A stretch of 64,000 nt of DNA from Hyaloperonospora brassicae. Taxonomy: Eukaryota > Oomycota > Peronosporomycetes > Peronosporales > Peronosporaceae. The notes under the pieces were generated by a model, which searched no databases, had not been told where the DNA came from, and saw only the letters and a list, made by a program, of their open reading frames with translations. Location of the stretch: positions 310,001-374,000 of the forward strand of contig CANTFL010001312.1 in NCBI GenBank assembly GCA_947650285.1. Direction: 5' to 3'. This document shows, one piece after another, positions 12,593 through 23,200 of the stretch; the stretch's first letter is position 1; each line of letters begins with the position of its first letter. The position numbers and the translations under genes were made by a program.

Positions 12593-13813
12593 TCACCTCG
12601 CCATCCTTTGCGAGAGATGTGGGCTGTTTACGGCCGTGCGTGATGACGCATGGTCCGTATAGACCATGAACGGTCTATCTCCCAATAGATAGACCCGGAA
12701 CTTAGCCAGTGCGTACTTCATGGCAAGGAGTTCCTTGTCATGCACTGGGTAATTGCGCTCAGCTGCTTGCAGCTGACGCGACTGATAACAGATGACGCGC
12801 TCCGCGCCATCTGCATCGAACTGCATTAACGCACAGCCGATTGCGAAATCGCTGGCGTCACAGACCACATGGAATGGTCTGTCCTGATCTGCAATCGCCA
12901 AGATCGGCGATTGCATCAAGCTTTGCTTGATACCTTCAAAGGAACGCTGGCACTCAGCGTTCCATGACCACTTGACATTTTTCTTGAGCAAGCAAGAAAG
13001 ATGAACAGTCATCTCGGCGTAGTTGCGCGAGTACTTGTGCAAGTACGCCGCTAGACCAAGGAACTTCCTTAGTCCCTTGACATCGACTGGCACTGGCCAG
13101 TCGGTGATCGCCTTGATCTTTTCAGGATCAGGGCGTACATCGTGTTTACCCACGATGCACCCAAGAAGTGGTATTTCGCTAGCCGCGAATATACACTTCT
13201 TGAGGTTGACGTACAACTTATACTTGCGCATAAGTTGAAGAACCTGACGAACGTGAGTTCTGTGAACTTCAACGTCCGTCTTTCCGTCCATAGCCCGGCT
13301 ATGGACGAACACATCGTCGAATTAACTCGGTGCGAAGTCTCGCACCGGTCTCAACAGATTTGTGACACATCTGTTGAATGTTGCAGGGGCATTACTCAGC
13401 CCCTGTGGCATCACTAGCCACTCCCACAGCATCCCGCTGGGGGTACTCACTGCCGTGAACGGGACGTCCCGTTCACGCATCAGGATCTGATAGAATCCAT
13501 CCATCAGATCCATGGACGAAAAGATGGTACTCTTTGACATACCATCTATGATTACGTCCTTCCTCGGTATCGGCGTCTGAGCCGGTACCGTTGCAGCATT
13601 CAACTTGTTGAATGCGTGCACTATCCACCACCCTCCTGTGGCCTTTCGCACACAGAAGGTCGGAGAGCTGTGAGGGGATGTTGATTCCCTCACATGGCCC
13701 GCTGCTAAGCGATCGGCAAAGAACTTGTCGATCGCTATCACTTGTTCACGAGGCAGTGGCCACTGCTTCATGACACAATACTTCGAGCCCGGTTTGAGCT
13801 CGATCTCGTGTCA
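12593..13813 (-). pseudogene. Reverse transcriptase and RNase H, three in-frame stops
   Basis: The same frame carries the RT fingers and palm (H-S-S-P-T-F-C-V-R-K, then M-D-L-M-D-G-F-Y-Q-I, then M-P-Q-G-L-S-N-A-P) and RNase H (C-D-A-S-D-F-A-I-G-C-A-L). It is stopped by TGA at 13,811-13,813, TAA at 13,322-13,324 and TGA at 12,593-12,595. The TAA sits exactly where the tyrosine of the RT catalytic Y-x-D-D box belongs: the codons after it read F-D-D. All three lie in one unbroken frame, so each is a point change and not a frameshift. The copy cannot make RT without readthrough. Confidence 0.85.
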
Positions 13814-14647
13814 AGTGCCTTTGTCCTTAGGCAACTCGCAAGGTACGGATTCAGGGAACACATCCTTGAAATCGATCAAATCCTTATACAAAGGATTTGC
13901 CTGAAGCGACTCCCAGGATTGGGACGCGTATCGCTCAATCCGAGTCTTCTCATCGAGGACACTTTCGTCCATCGATGAGCTGCTGAGAACCCGTTCGTTC
14001 TCAGCAAATACTGTTGCCGACCGAATGTCGGTCACATACTCGTCCTCTGTGACGAGTATGCAGATCTGCTTGACTTTGCTACTACGCAGATCACGCAAGA
14101 ACCGTTTCGGTTCTAGCGTTGGCAACTGAGTTATATCCGAAGTCAACTTCGTAGGCACAATCAGATCAAGTGTAAAAGCGTCTACAATTGATCCGTCATC
14201 AACCAAGACGTTCAACGTCTCGGTTTCTTCCTGGGAACTTGCTTCCGCAGGTTGCTGAGGACCTGATCCCTCAGCAAGCGACTCTTGAGGAATTCCTTCC
14301 TCAAGTACGTGGGGACTTATTCCCTCGACGTCTTCCGACTGTGGCTGTGCAACCACAGTCAGGTACCGATCCTCTACGGTCGACTCTCCAGTCGACCTAG
14401 GATTTCCATGTTGCCCCTTGGGGGCAACAGGTTTCTTTCTTCTAAGATGCTGCCCGCTAGGCATGCATCCATGTCCCGGTCCACTCGACTTATTCGTAGT
14501 GGTGGACCTTCGGCGCCGCCTGTACTTCTGTACAGCCGCCGGGAGCTTGCTCCACAGTGTAGTGATCAACCACACTGTGATCTTGTGCAGTCGTGCTAAC
14601 GACCGTACCGCAAGTGAGGCCATCGCACTCACTCGCAGAACATCCAC
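13811..14647 (-). pseudogene. Pol segment between protease and RT
   Basis: This 278-codon frame, in the gag/RT frame, leads into the RT. Only its last part is family-like, ending K-D-L-I-D-F-K-D-V-F-P, the usual lead-in to a Ty3/gypsy RT. The middle is an acidic, Glu/Ser/Pro-rich linker. The first 50 codons or so overlap the protease frame and are probably a shadow. The true switch from the protease frame seems to lie near 14,490. It ends at the TGA at 13,811. Confidence 0.6.
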
Positions 14648-15176
14648 ACGCTTGTGGACGCTCCAAGATGTTCATCAGATGGCCATCTGATGAACAAGCG
14701 GCAGGCATCTTCACGTATCGATGCTGCCAGCTCACCCTTGGCTCGTACCTTCTGAGCCAAGGTAATCCCAGGATGACATCAAATTTGTCATCCAGATCTA
14801 GTACGATGAAGTCATCATCGTACTGCTCGCCCTCTAACGTGTAGTGGATTCCTACTACACGTTTTCCAACGGTGATCGATGCGCCTGTTGCAAGGCGCAC
14901 CGTCATCCTTGTGAGGGGAATGTCGCGCTCAACGAACTTGAGCCTACAACCCTCTAGTGAATGGCGACGAACAAAGTTGTTCGACGCCCCATAGTATACT
15001 AGGGCACGAAGCAACAAATCATTTGTCGCTTCCAAGTTCAAGGTGATGAGCGAAACGTCATCACCAGGTGCAGAGACACACAATGATTGTGTATCTGGAG
15101 CAACTTTCGTCAAGAGATTTGCAAATTCTCTTGAGGTTGCTGGATCAGTAGGGCGCTCCGCCCCTACTGACCCCGA
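14490..15176 (-). pseudogene. Retropepsin-like protease with lost catalytic Asp
   Basis: The frame carries the retropepsin fold: a strand ending A-L-V, the active-site turn, then D-F-I-V-L-D-L-D-D-K-F-D-V-I-L-G-L-P-W-L-R, the typical flap-to-helix segment of Ty3/gypsy proteases. The active-site turn reads Y-Y-G-A-S-N-N-F. The first Tyr codon (14,994-14,996) occupies the place of the catalytic Asp, so the enzyme should be dead. The frame is -1 relative to gag and is entered just after a TAG at 15,177-15,179. It returns to the gag frame near 14,490. Confidence 0.75.
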
Positions 15177-16315
15177 CTATTTTTTGATGGTCCATCTCGC
15201 TGTTGCGGCTTCGCATCAGCGCTGGACCCACGCCCATTGCCCTTTCTGGCAAAAGGTCGTCCATTTCGCTCAGTAATGTTTGGTACTGGGCGTGGAGCAC
15301 TACACTCGTATGCGTAGTGCCCTAACTTCTGACAGCGATTGCACTTCTGCAATCGCTTGTTGTTCGAAGAGCGAGGTCTCTCGCTCTCAACATAACAGGG
15401 GTCCATTGGTTCTGGACCTCCGATCTCTTGTCGTCTCGGTGGACGATAAGAGTTTGAGCTAGCATGAGCCTGTCTCATGCTAAAGTCTTCCTGTTCCGCG
15501 GCTGATATCGCTTCTTCAAGCGTATTCAGCTCAAGGCGGAACAGGTGGCTCCTGACGGGCCCCTCTTCGAGCCCTTGCATGAACACCGTGATCAACGTGT
15601 GTTCATGTACTGGGTTAGCAGTTATACTACTCGCATAGAGTCGTATATGTTGTGCGTAAGCGTGCACATCACGCTTACCCTGCTTGAGTTTTAGGAGCTC
15701 TGAACGAGACCTGAACTCAGCCCGTGGCGGCTCAAACGTTTTTCTGAGCCGGAACTTGAAGTCATTTAGCGACCTAAACACATTTGGGTCGCTACTCTCG
15801 AGCCCCAGGGACCAAGTTTTGGCACGTCCTGCCAAGTAATTTTGAGCAAATGTGAGTTTCATTTGCTCATCTTCGACGCGACGAGCCCTTAAGGCTCTGT
15901 CGAGTTCAACAAACCACAGTAACAGGGAGTCTTCCGGGACTCCACTGTATATGGAGATGTCAACTTTCATGACTTCGGGACGACGCGCATGCGCCGTCCC
16001 GCCCACAGCAGCATGGAATTGCTGCTGTCTCAACAGCTCCGTCTGTTGAGCACCGAGTTCTCTCAACTGCTCGGCCTGAGAGCCTTGCTGGTGAAGCAAG
16101 GCTACTTTCTCCCTCTCGATGACAATTTCATTTTCAATGAACTTGGCGATAGCGGCATGTTGTTGGTATCTGTCTAGAGACTCCAACATGGTGCTAACGA
16201 CGAGTTCGCCTACGGTAGAACTCATTCGTTCTACCGCACCCCATTTGATGTCACTCAAATGGGTAAACCCTTCACGCGTGGCGTGAAAGGTATCTTCTTC
16301 ATCCAACATGTTCAT
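15164..16315 (-). CDS. gag: Gag polyprotein with CCHC zinc knuckle
   Basis: This 383-codon open frame begins at the ATG at 16,315, 45 bases inside the 5' LTR. Residues about 115-275 resemble the Ty3/gypsy gag core (retrotrans_gag), with W-F-V-E-L-D, F-A-Q-N-Y-L-A-G-R-A and F-R-L-R-K-T-F-E-P-P. A single CCHC zinc knuckle sits at residues 325-338 (C-x2-C-x4-H-x4-C). The tail is Arg/Gly/Ser-rich, as expected for a nucleocapsid. Gag should coat the element RNA into particles. It is the only intact frame of the element. The DNA encoding it is a run of adjacent short inverted repeats. It stops at a TAG (15,164-15,166) close to a -1 frame change. Confidence 0.9.
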   Translation of the reverse strand: MNMLDEEDTFHATREGFTHLSDIKWGAVERMSSTVGELVVSTMLESLDRYQQHAAIAKFIENEIVIEREKVALLHQQGSQAEQLRELGAQQTELLRQQQFHAAVGGTAHARRPEVMKVDISIYSGVPEDSLLLWFVELDRALRARRVEDEQMKLTFAQNYLAGRAKTWSLGLESSDPNVFRSLNDFKFRLRKTFEPPRAEFRSRSELLKLKQGKRDVHAYAQHIRLYASSITANPVHEHTLITVFMQGLEEGPVRSHLFRLELNTLEEAISAAEQEDFSMRQAHASSNSYRPPRRQEIGGPEPMDPCYVESERPRSSNNKRLQKCNRCQKLGHYAYECSAPRPVPNITERNGRPFARKGNGRGSSADAKPQQRDGPSKNSRGQ

Positions 16316-16348
16316 GTTGGATGATGTGGTCCTTGGAAGGACTACAAA

Positions 16349-16357
16349 GTGCTACCA
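16349..16357 (-). other. Primer binding site of the LTR element
   Basis: On the minus strand, TGGTAGCAC starts two bases inside the 5' LTR. Its first eight bases fit the initiator-methionine tRNA primer class used by many Ty3/gypsy elements. The match beyond eight bases is poor, so the call is moderate. Confidence 0.5.
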
Positions 16358-16359
16358 GG

Positions 16360-16729
16360 TGTAACGGGGCACACCCTTGCGTAACTTAACGCAAGGGTTT
16401 CGGTGCGCCCGACAGACGTACACGAGGCAAGCGAGGAAGCGTAGGTAGGGTAAAAGTAGAACTGTTATATTAATATAATTAAGTCTTTAAACCACTTTCT
16501 CGCTGTTTGACTTAACTTAATTATGCTAATCTAACTGAGTGTATGGTGACGTCTCGTCACCACCCATTGCGCGCGTCTTGCAGCGATTGGTGGGTTGATA
16601 TCGCCAAGATATCAACCAATGAACAGACTCTTTGGTCGACCCATCAATATCACCACTTTGGTGATATTATCAAAAGAATATTCAACATCTCTCAAATGAC
16701 AATTTCCATGTAACGGGCTGCCCCTTACA
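16360..16729 (-). repeat. LTR (5' LTR of the minus-strand element)
   Basis: This 370-bp partner of 8,772-9,165 has the same TGTAAC and TTACA ends and is followed by the TAGCT duplication at 16,730-16,734. Compared with its partner it lacks about 24 bp near the 5' end of the LTR. It should contain the promoter of the element, but I see no dependable TATA box. Confidence 0.95.
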
Positions 16730-16734
16730 TAGCT

Positions 16735-19700
16735 GGTATAAGCTACATACTCTATGTGAAGCACTTAATGTAAAATGAATGGTGCAGGTGAATCACACCA
16801 CTTGAACTGCTTCTTATAATCATTGATCGAGATGAACACGTATTTGATGCGGACCACATCCATCATGATTGCAATCATGGCGATATGGATCACGCATGGC
16901 AGCTAATTTTGATCGAAGATGTATAGACGACGAATCTAGTCGTGTATTATTATTTTAAATTGCTAACATCCAACAAATCACAATGTACTTTACGAGTCAC
17001 ACGTCGACGCATTTTTAGGAAGGGCCTTTTTCTGGATTCCGACATATTCTTGCGTATCGAATAGCCTCATTCAATCATTGCTCCAGGATTTTCTTGAAGG
17101 CGCAGCAATAGTTTATTGGGCCGACTTCAACATAGATCGTAGGTAGGTAGCTCTTTGTGGTGAAGAAACGAATAGTAAGGTAGATCGCTTAAGCGTTCAA
17201 GCGCAAGTGGGTCAAGTATCACTGTTATCGGACGATACGATATACTACGGAACATGGCGGCTAGAATTGGTCACCCCCCAAGTAACCGGGATCTTTCATT
17301 TATTGCGCATCGAAATCAAACAAACTCAAATTCAACACCGGCTACTGTCCACCGTAAAGAATTAAACGCGCAATGGGAATTGGTAGACAACGGAAGGAGA
17401 GAAAACTTACACACAGAATTTGTATACTCTTTTAGTTCGTTGGTGTCCTCCAGACACGAACGACTAGCCGGTTTAGCAAGTATCGTGCAATTACTAATCC
17501 TCCATAGTTTTACAACTAATATCATAATGTCCTGACTGTACCGGATCGAGCAGGAAGTAGTATCGTCACACTACAAATGCGGTCGTTTGAGGCAAAACGT
17601 ACTTCTGTTTAGCAATGTTGGGGGTAGCAACAATTTTCTTGACGTGTAATTTCGTCAGCAGAAGATCATATGTGATACCACATCTGATAATGAGGAATAT
17701 GATTTCATGTGAAAGCGTCAGGGGGTAGATAAAATGTCGCTTGCATACCTCGGTAACCGTAAAGCTCTGAGCATCACAGTTCGTACGCATTTGATAAGAC
17801 AGTGTAGACGCAAAATCGTGAAGCGTGACACCCTTTGAACAAAGTTGTCTGCGAGTTCCCAACAGAAGCATTTTAAAGAGAAGAAAGGTGCTTCGGGTGT
17901 ATTCTGGCCTTTGATGACAAGTGTTGCGATCATGAATTCATCGTAAGCGATCTAGTTTACAGCTAAAATCTCATCCTGGGTCACGGTGGCCCAGAAATTA
18001 CGAATCACGCATCATTTAGCAGCATCGGGATGTCAAGTTGCTGTTCAGTTGTATCCCAGATGTTGATGTAAAGGACATTCTGAAGCGTTCATATGCGCCA
18101 TAACGTCTCATAAGTATGTTTAATGCCCGTAGTTGTTGTATGTAAGTTAGCACGACTACACATGAGCAAACTTCAGTCCAGCGCTACATTATAAATGAAG
18201 TTTCTGCTGGTTCTACAGAAGCTCGAAGAGTGCTGAAGGTCCACCACATGGAAAACGTTAAAGCATCCACGGTAAAAGCAGATATCTGATGCTTAAAAGC
18301 AGTCGCAAGATAATCCTGGATGGACCGGATGGTCAATCTCATAGGATATCGTTATGGTTGAGCAAACACACAGAATAATCGTCGAAGCTATGAACCCCCA
18401 AGGGCCTGAGATAAAGACCTTCGAGAGAAATTGAATCGATGAACAGATGGGTTCGTAGTGCGTCGATTGTATTCAATTTTAAGCTGGATCGAAAAGAAAA
18501 ACCGAATATGTCTTCGGATGTAACGGGATACTTATGTTATTATCTAATTGATACTTGCGAGATATGCTCAGAGAAACAATTCAGCCGATCTGCGTACTCG
18601 TCTCCCGCGAAAAGTAAAGTACCAAAGTCTAGTCACTCATAATATAGAACGGGGCGAACTAATTTCATTGGCTTAATAATAATAAAAAAACGGATAATTT
18701 GTTCCATCAGTTATAGATCAATACATCGTGATGTTTAATAACGAATAAGGTTATTAATCTGTGTAAACATTCGGTCGAGGTCAGAGATAGGTATACTAAA
18801 TTCGCACCGTGATATTATTATCGAAATAATATTTATTGTAAGCTATTTATACTTGGATCCAGATTCGCGAAACTTTGTATTATAGAAGTGGAACTTTTGA
18901 TAGGCAATTCGGTAGTAGAAGGACATATAAAGTGATGTGGCTGTAATCGATACCATCTGGCTTCTTGCCTTCTTTCTACTGTGCGATTCTCAAACTTGTG
19001 TTACACCCATATGTACCGATTATTTTCTTCATGTGTACGTGCAATATGAACGCTCAATATCACATGGGATGAGCTCGGGATCTTGCTACAACCTAACTCC
19101 GCTGGTATACTGCTGTTCATCAAACATCTGACTACCAACATTCCAAATGTCGGATGAAGCACTGACCGATTATTATGTATAATCATTGCAGTCGTTTACA
19201 GTGACCACTCCCAAGTCACAATAAATTGCTAGCGACAATGCTTCGCTGACCTGTTAGACGCACGTCACTATATAGAATTTATCTCATTAAATATCTATTT
19301 AAACGTTTGTGTGTACCTAGAGTCGCAGTAGGTCGAATAATGCACGCATTCAACGTGCTAAATGATAAATGGAACGATCACAACCTCCGATTATGATGCA
19401 GCACGAGATGATTAATGTTATTTCGTACGAAACAATACTTTTATCCATGGATCGGGTGAACTTCCGCTACTTAATCATGATGCTGAACGGGGTGTCTCAT
19501 ACGCAAACGTATTAGAGTACCCAGTATAATCATCTAGCACTTATTACAGTTGATAGGGAATTATGAAGCTCCTTTATATCCAACACATGATATAACCTTT
19601 GTTGAGGCTAATGCAAATAATGAAAGTTACGTGATCATTTGGCAGTGAAATGCTGCACACTAAATATCATTGTACAATACCGCGCAATCGCTATGTTACT

Positions 19701-19857
19701 GCTGAAAATTATCGTCGGTGAACGGTTTACACCGTTGTCTTCGAATCTTACAAGGCTATCGCCGACTTCTTTGCACGATTGATGTTAACAAGATAAAAAC
19801 TGTTTGAGTAGCGGTGCAATTTTATGAGCATTTATATAGTACACCTAATGGGGCATG
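16735..19857. other. AT-rich decayed DNA, no supported gene
   Basis: No frame exceeds about 100 codons and no domain is recognisable. Short frames at 17,254-17,535 and 18,439-18,642 (plus) have ordinary composition but no motif. The block lies between two members of the same LTR family and is probably old repeat material. Confidence 0.5.
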
Positions 19858-20247
19858 TGTAACGGGGCAGCCCGTTCCATGGAATTGTCACTTAAAGGAA
19901 AGTATCAATAAAGAATATGAAGATGGATATTCTTTAAACAATATCACCAAAGTGGTGATATTGAAGGGTCGACCAAAGGGTCTGTTCATTGGTTGATATC
20001 GTGATGATATCAACCCACCAATCGCCGCAAGACGCGCGCAATGAGTGGTGACGAGACGTCACCATACATGCAGTTATATTAGTATAATTGAATTAAGTCA
20101 AACGAAGAGACAGTAGTTTAAAGACTTAATTTATTAATATAACAGTTCTGCTTTTACCCTACCTACGCTTTCTCGCTTGCCACGTGTACGTCCGTCGGGG
20201 CACCCAAATCCCTTGCGTCAAGTTACGCAAGGGTGTGCCCCGTTACA
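19858..20247 (+). mobile_element. Solo LTR of the same Ty3/gypsy family
   Basis: A single LTR lies in the opposite orientation to the complete element. It has the same TGTAACGGGGCA terminus, the internal GATATCAAC pair and the purine and AT-rich blocks. It is flanked by the perfect 5-bp duplication GCATG (19,853-19,857 and 20,248-20,252). With no internal region and one duplication on each side, it is best explained by LTR-LTR recombination of a full insertion. Confidence 0.9.
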
Positions 20248-20252
20248 GCATG

Positions 20253-23200
20253 CGTATGATAATTTTACTCAGGACCTTCCGAGTAGTGCTGAAACACCAT
20301 GGTTTATCGTTACTATTAGAAATCAAATTTACTTGCGCTATATACGTCACCAATTCTGTCGAATATCGATTACGACAAATCGTTCTCGGTAATTTGAGTA
20401 ATTTTAGGTACAGATGAATATGCGATTCAATGCGCTACATGCGATACGACGCGACTAAGTTCGTTGTGTGTCGTCTGTTACCGGTCGCGGTAGCTGCATT
20501 AGCTCGTTACCTATGTTGAAAACGACAAGTAGCAACTTTTAATAAAATGAACACTGTGAAATATTCGAGTGTGTATAGTTTTTTGAATATTTTACTCGTC
20601 ATTAACATGTACTATGCTAAATGAGTATTAGCCTCAGCTGTTCTGCATCTTACTATAAGCATAGAAAAGACAGCAGTTCCTCGTGAAATATACCCTTACG
20701 CGTAGCATTAAGCATAGAGAATGTGTAATGTAGCTAATCTACTTCCGCGCTTGATAACAATTTTGAGCAGTCCACTCATTAAAAGCGTACGACACCCGCT
20801 AATGCGACGATGACATCAAAGTTTTTTACCGTTGTGACGATGTGGGAAGGGTGTACAATAATATGGATCTGCGTGACTACTGACCATCTTTTAACTTCGT
20901 TCCAGTGAACATGAGAGTTTAGTGGTGTATGTGTCATGATCTGACCGGTGTGTGATATGCAACGGGTAGCTTGCAAATCGATGTTACCGATGCCACTCCA
21001 CGTGGCTTCGCTCAAACTCGTGCCGGTCTTCGCGGTGGACTATATGTGGTGTTGCTATGGACCTGTTCGTGATCATTGTGGCCGTGAGAAGTCGTAGCTT
21101 AATGTCGCCCGAGATGCTTTACACTGAAGACGGTGATATGAGTACCTTAAATAAGTTGTTGCGCGATCAACAGGTTTGCCAACGCTTGCTGACAGAATTT
21201 GCTTCATTCGCCGTCGCATCCTCTACGGTCCGGCAGAGGAATAAAGTACGTTCAAATGGACGTCTCATTTGGGTTTGCGAAGACCGTCTTGAAAACACAG
21301 TCATTCTTGTGTTTGTTATTTGCCTAATGTGCCTCTCTTACTTTTGGTGTACCACAATCATTCAAGATAGAAGGATGTGTATGTCTGGATTACTTATCAT
21401 GTTCTCTCGATTCCACGGGTAACACCATAGCTTGTGTCCAATTGATACATTTGATGCATGGGGAGTTGTAGCGCTCAAGTTACTGTAGTTCGTAGCACCG
21501 TTAGCTTTGTCAACCTCTGACTATCTTAAAATCAATGGTCAGACGAACCGCGTCAATTGCATCAGTAAGTGATACTTTGTGATGCTTTCACTCGTATACG
21601 AGTGGAAGTGATCCCTTTTCGATTGAAAAAGGCGATATGGGCAACTGAATGAGCTAATTCATCACGCACAACAAGTTTGGATGGCTTGCACCATTCGTGA
21701 ACTCAATCGCGTTAGTCTGAGCCTCTAGCTAAATGGAGTTCTTGCGTAAGCGACAGCAAATCTGGCTATTTCTGATCGCGCCGACCTACTGTCGACGTAA
21801 AATGAAAATGATGCAGACCCATCATGTTCCAGAGAAGGAGAAGAGTACTGAGGAAAAAGAGAAGATGCGGAAGAAAAAGACGAAGAAATACAAGGCGTTG
21901 ACGCCCTCAGCGATGCTTAGGATAAAATGATCAGTATCGTTCAATATGTTTCCAGACGAAACGATTTTTTGTCGTCGCTTGTAAAAAGAAGAGAGCATTT
22001 CTACAAAGTGCACCCACATCTCATTGTACGCATAATAGGCAATTGGCTGTATAATATTTGCCGGGTCAAAACCCGATGGTCAGTACCGTGTAAGGTTTTG
22101 TCGTGGAAGATGCGAATATGCAGAAATGAACGATCAAAAGAATGAAAAACAAATGGCTTTATTTAGGCAAGCTGCTTCATGCTATATTTACGTGTAACAC
22201 GTAGTGGCTAACATGGGCAGCGGTACACTAGTGCCTACGTTAATCGTCCTATTTCATGAGTTGCACTGTCCAGGTAATGCATACACGGTTCACTCGTCGC
22301 GGATGCGTACGCGTCCTTTGTTATACGCTAATTTCCGACTTCCTTACGTATCATCTTTCAAAGATGAAGATACCCACCTCGTTTGTGATACCTCACTACG
22401 TTGGGAACCAGTTTCTCGATCCTGTCATTTCGATACGGATCCTATCGAAACATTGGGAAGTCCCTTTACAAACTGTCACTTGTTTGCCTTGTAGCGAACG
22501 TTGCTCCGATCCGCTGTCTAACCGCCACAAGTAAGCCCGACTAGACTCTCCCATAATCGACGTGTTGACAAACTATCGCCGGATCCAGGCGAAGCAGTCG
22601 CTCGCATTCATTTTCCATATCACCATTGTATCACGAATCACGGATGGTAGTGATCAGGCTATTCAAACTATTGGTCAAAAGGGTTTTTAATTTTCAGCAA
22701 ACACTTCCTTGGACTCCCTCGGGGGTAGAGGCGCTGTATCGCTCAGCAGTTGTCGAAGCCACGGTTTATCCGCCATTGTGAACAGTCAAAACCATCTTCA
22801 CGGGATCACAAAGACGTTCTTGGCGTCGTCAAACAGTATGATGGGAAATAGTGAAGATCGAAGAAAATGAACAACGCACTCGTCAAAGATTGCAAATTAG
22901 TAGTATGTTATCAGCTCCAGAAGAACGCAACCCATCCAATAAGGCTTAGTATGTCAACAAGACTCTTTGGGTGCGCAACCAATGCTGTTCGTACAACTTT
23001 GGCAGGTTTTTATCAATGTAAGACACGACAAGACTGCCTCTACAACGGAAAACGATACAGCTTAATATGTGCTGAGGTAAACGTTCTCGTTTCAAAATCT
23101 CGTTCGAATTGCAATACGCATTTTTCACCACACTTCGCGTGCAAGATCCTTTACAATGTGACCAAACGCATTCCAGGCGTAAACAAGAGAGTTGCGAATA

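Larger units (their letters stand above)
9166..16359. repeat. Internal region built of adjacent short inverted repeats
   Basis: Reading through the internal DNA, short perfect or near-perfect inverted repeats (arms about 6-11 bp, loops about 1-15 bp) follow one another with little gap. Examples in gag are 15,297-15,320, 15,334-15,357, 15,368-15,387, 15,400-15,418, 15,427-15,450 and 15,460-15,482. Examples in integrase are 11,890-11,912, 11,927-11,950, 11,953-11,975 and 12,002-12,021. A larger nested one is at 15,490-15,545. They occur in coding and spacer DNA alike. I counted by eye; no statistic was run. Confidence 0.8.
8767..16734 (-). mobile_element. Ty3/gypsy (chromovirus-like) LTR retrotransposon with target duplication
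   Basis: The element runs on the minus strand from the LTR at 16,360-16,729 to the LTR at 8,772-9,165. Both LTRs start TGTAACGGGG and end in a matching TTACA, and the whole is flanked by the 5-bp duplication TAGCT (8,767-8,771 and 16,730-16,734). Domains in transcription order are gag with a zinc knuckle, protease, RT, RNase H, integrase, and a chromodomain after a long linker. This order is diagnostic of Ty3/gypsy. The LTRs differ in length (394 and 370 bp) and at many bases, so the insertion is not recent. Coding damage: frame changes near 15,170 and 14,490, stops at 13,811, 13,322 and 12,593, a frame change between 11,417 and 10,980, and loss of the protease Asp. The internal DNA is packed with short inverted repeats. 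Confidence 0.95.

Noticed and set aside
15179..15188. A -1 slippery heptamer (A AAA AAT) in gag frame near the gag end
   Set aside because: A slip at this site leads straight into TAG at 15,177-15,179 and cannot join gag to protease, so it is probably chance or a ruined site.
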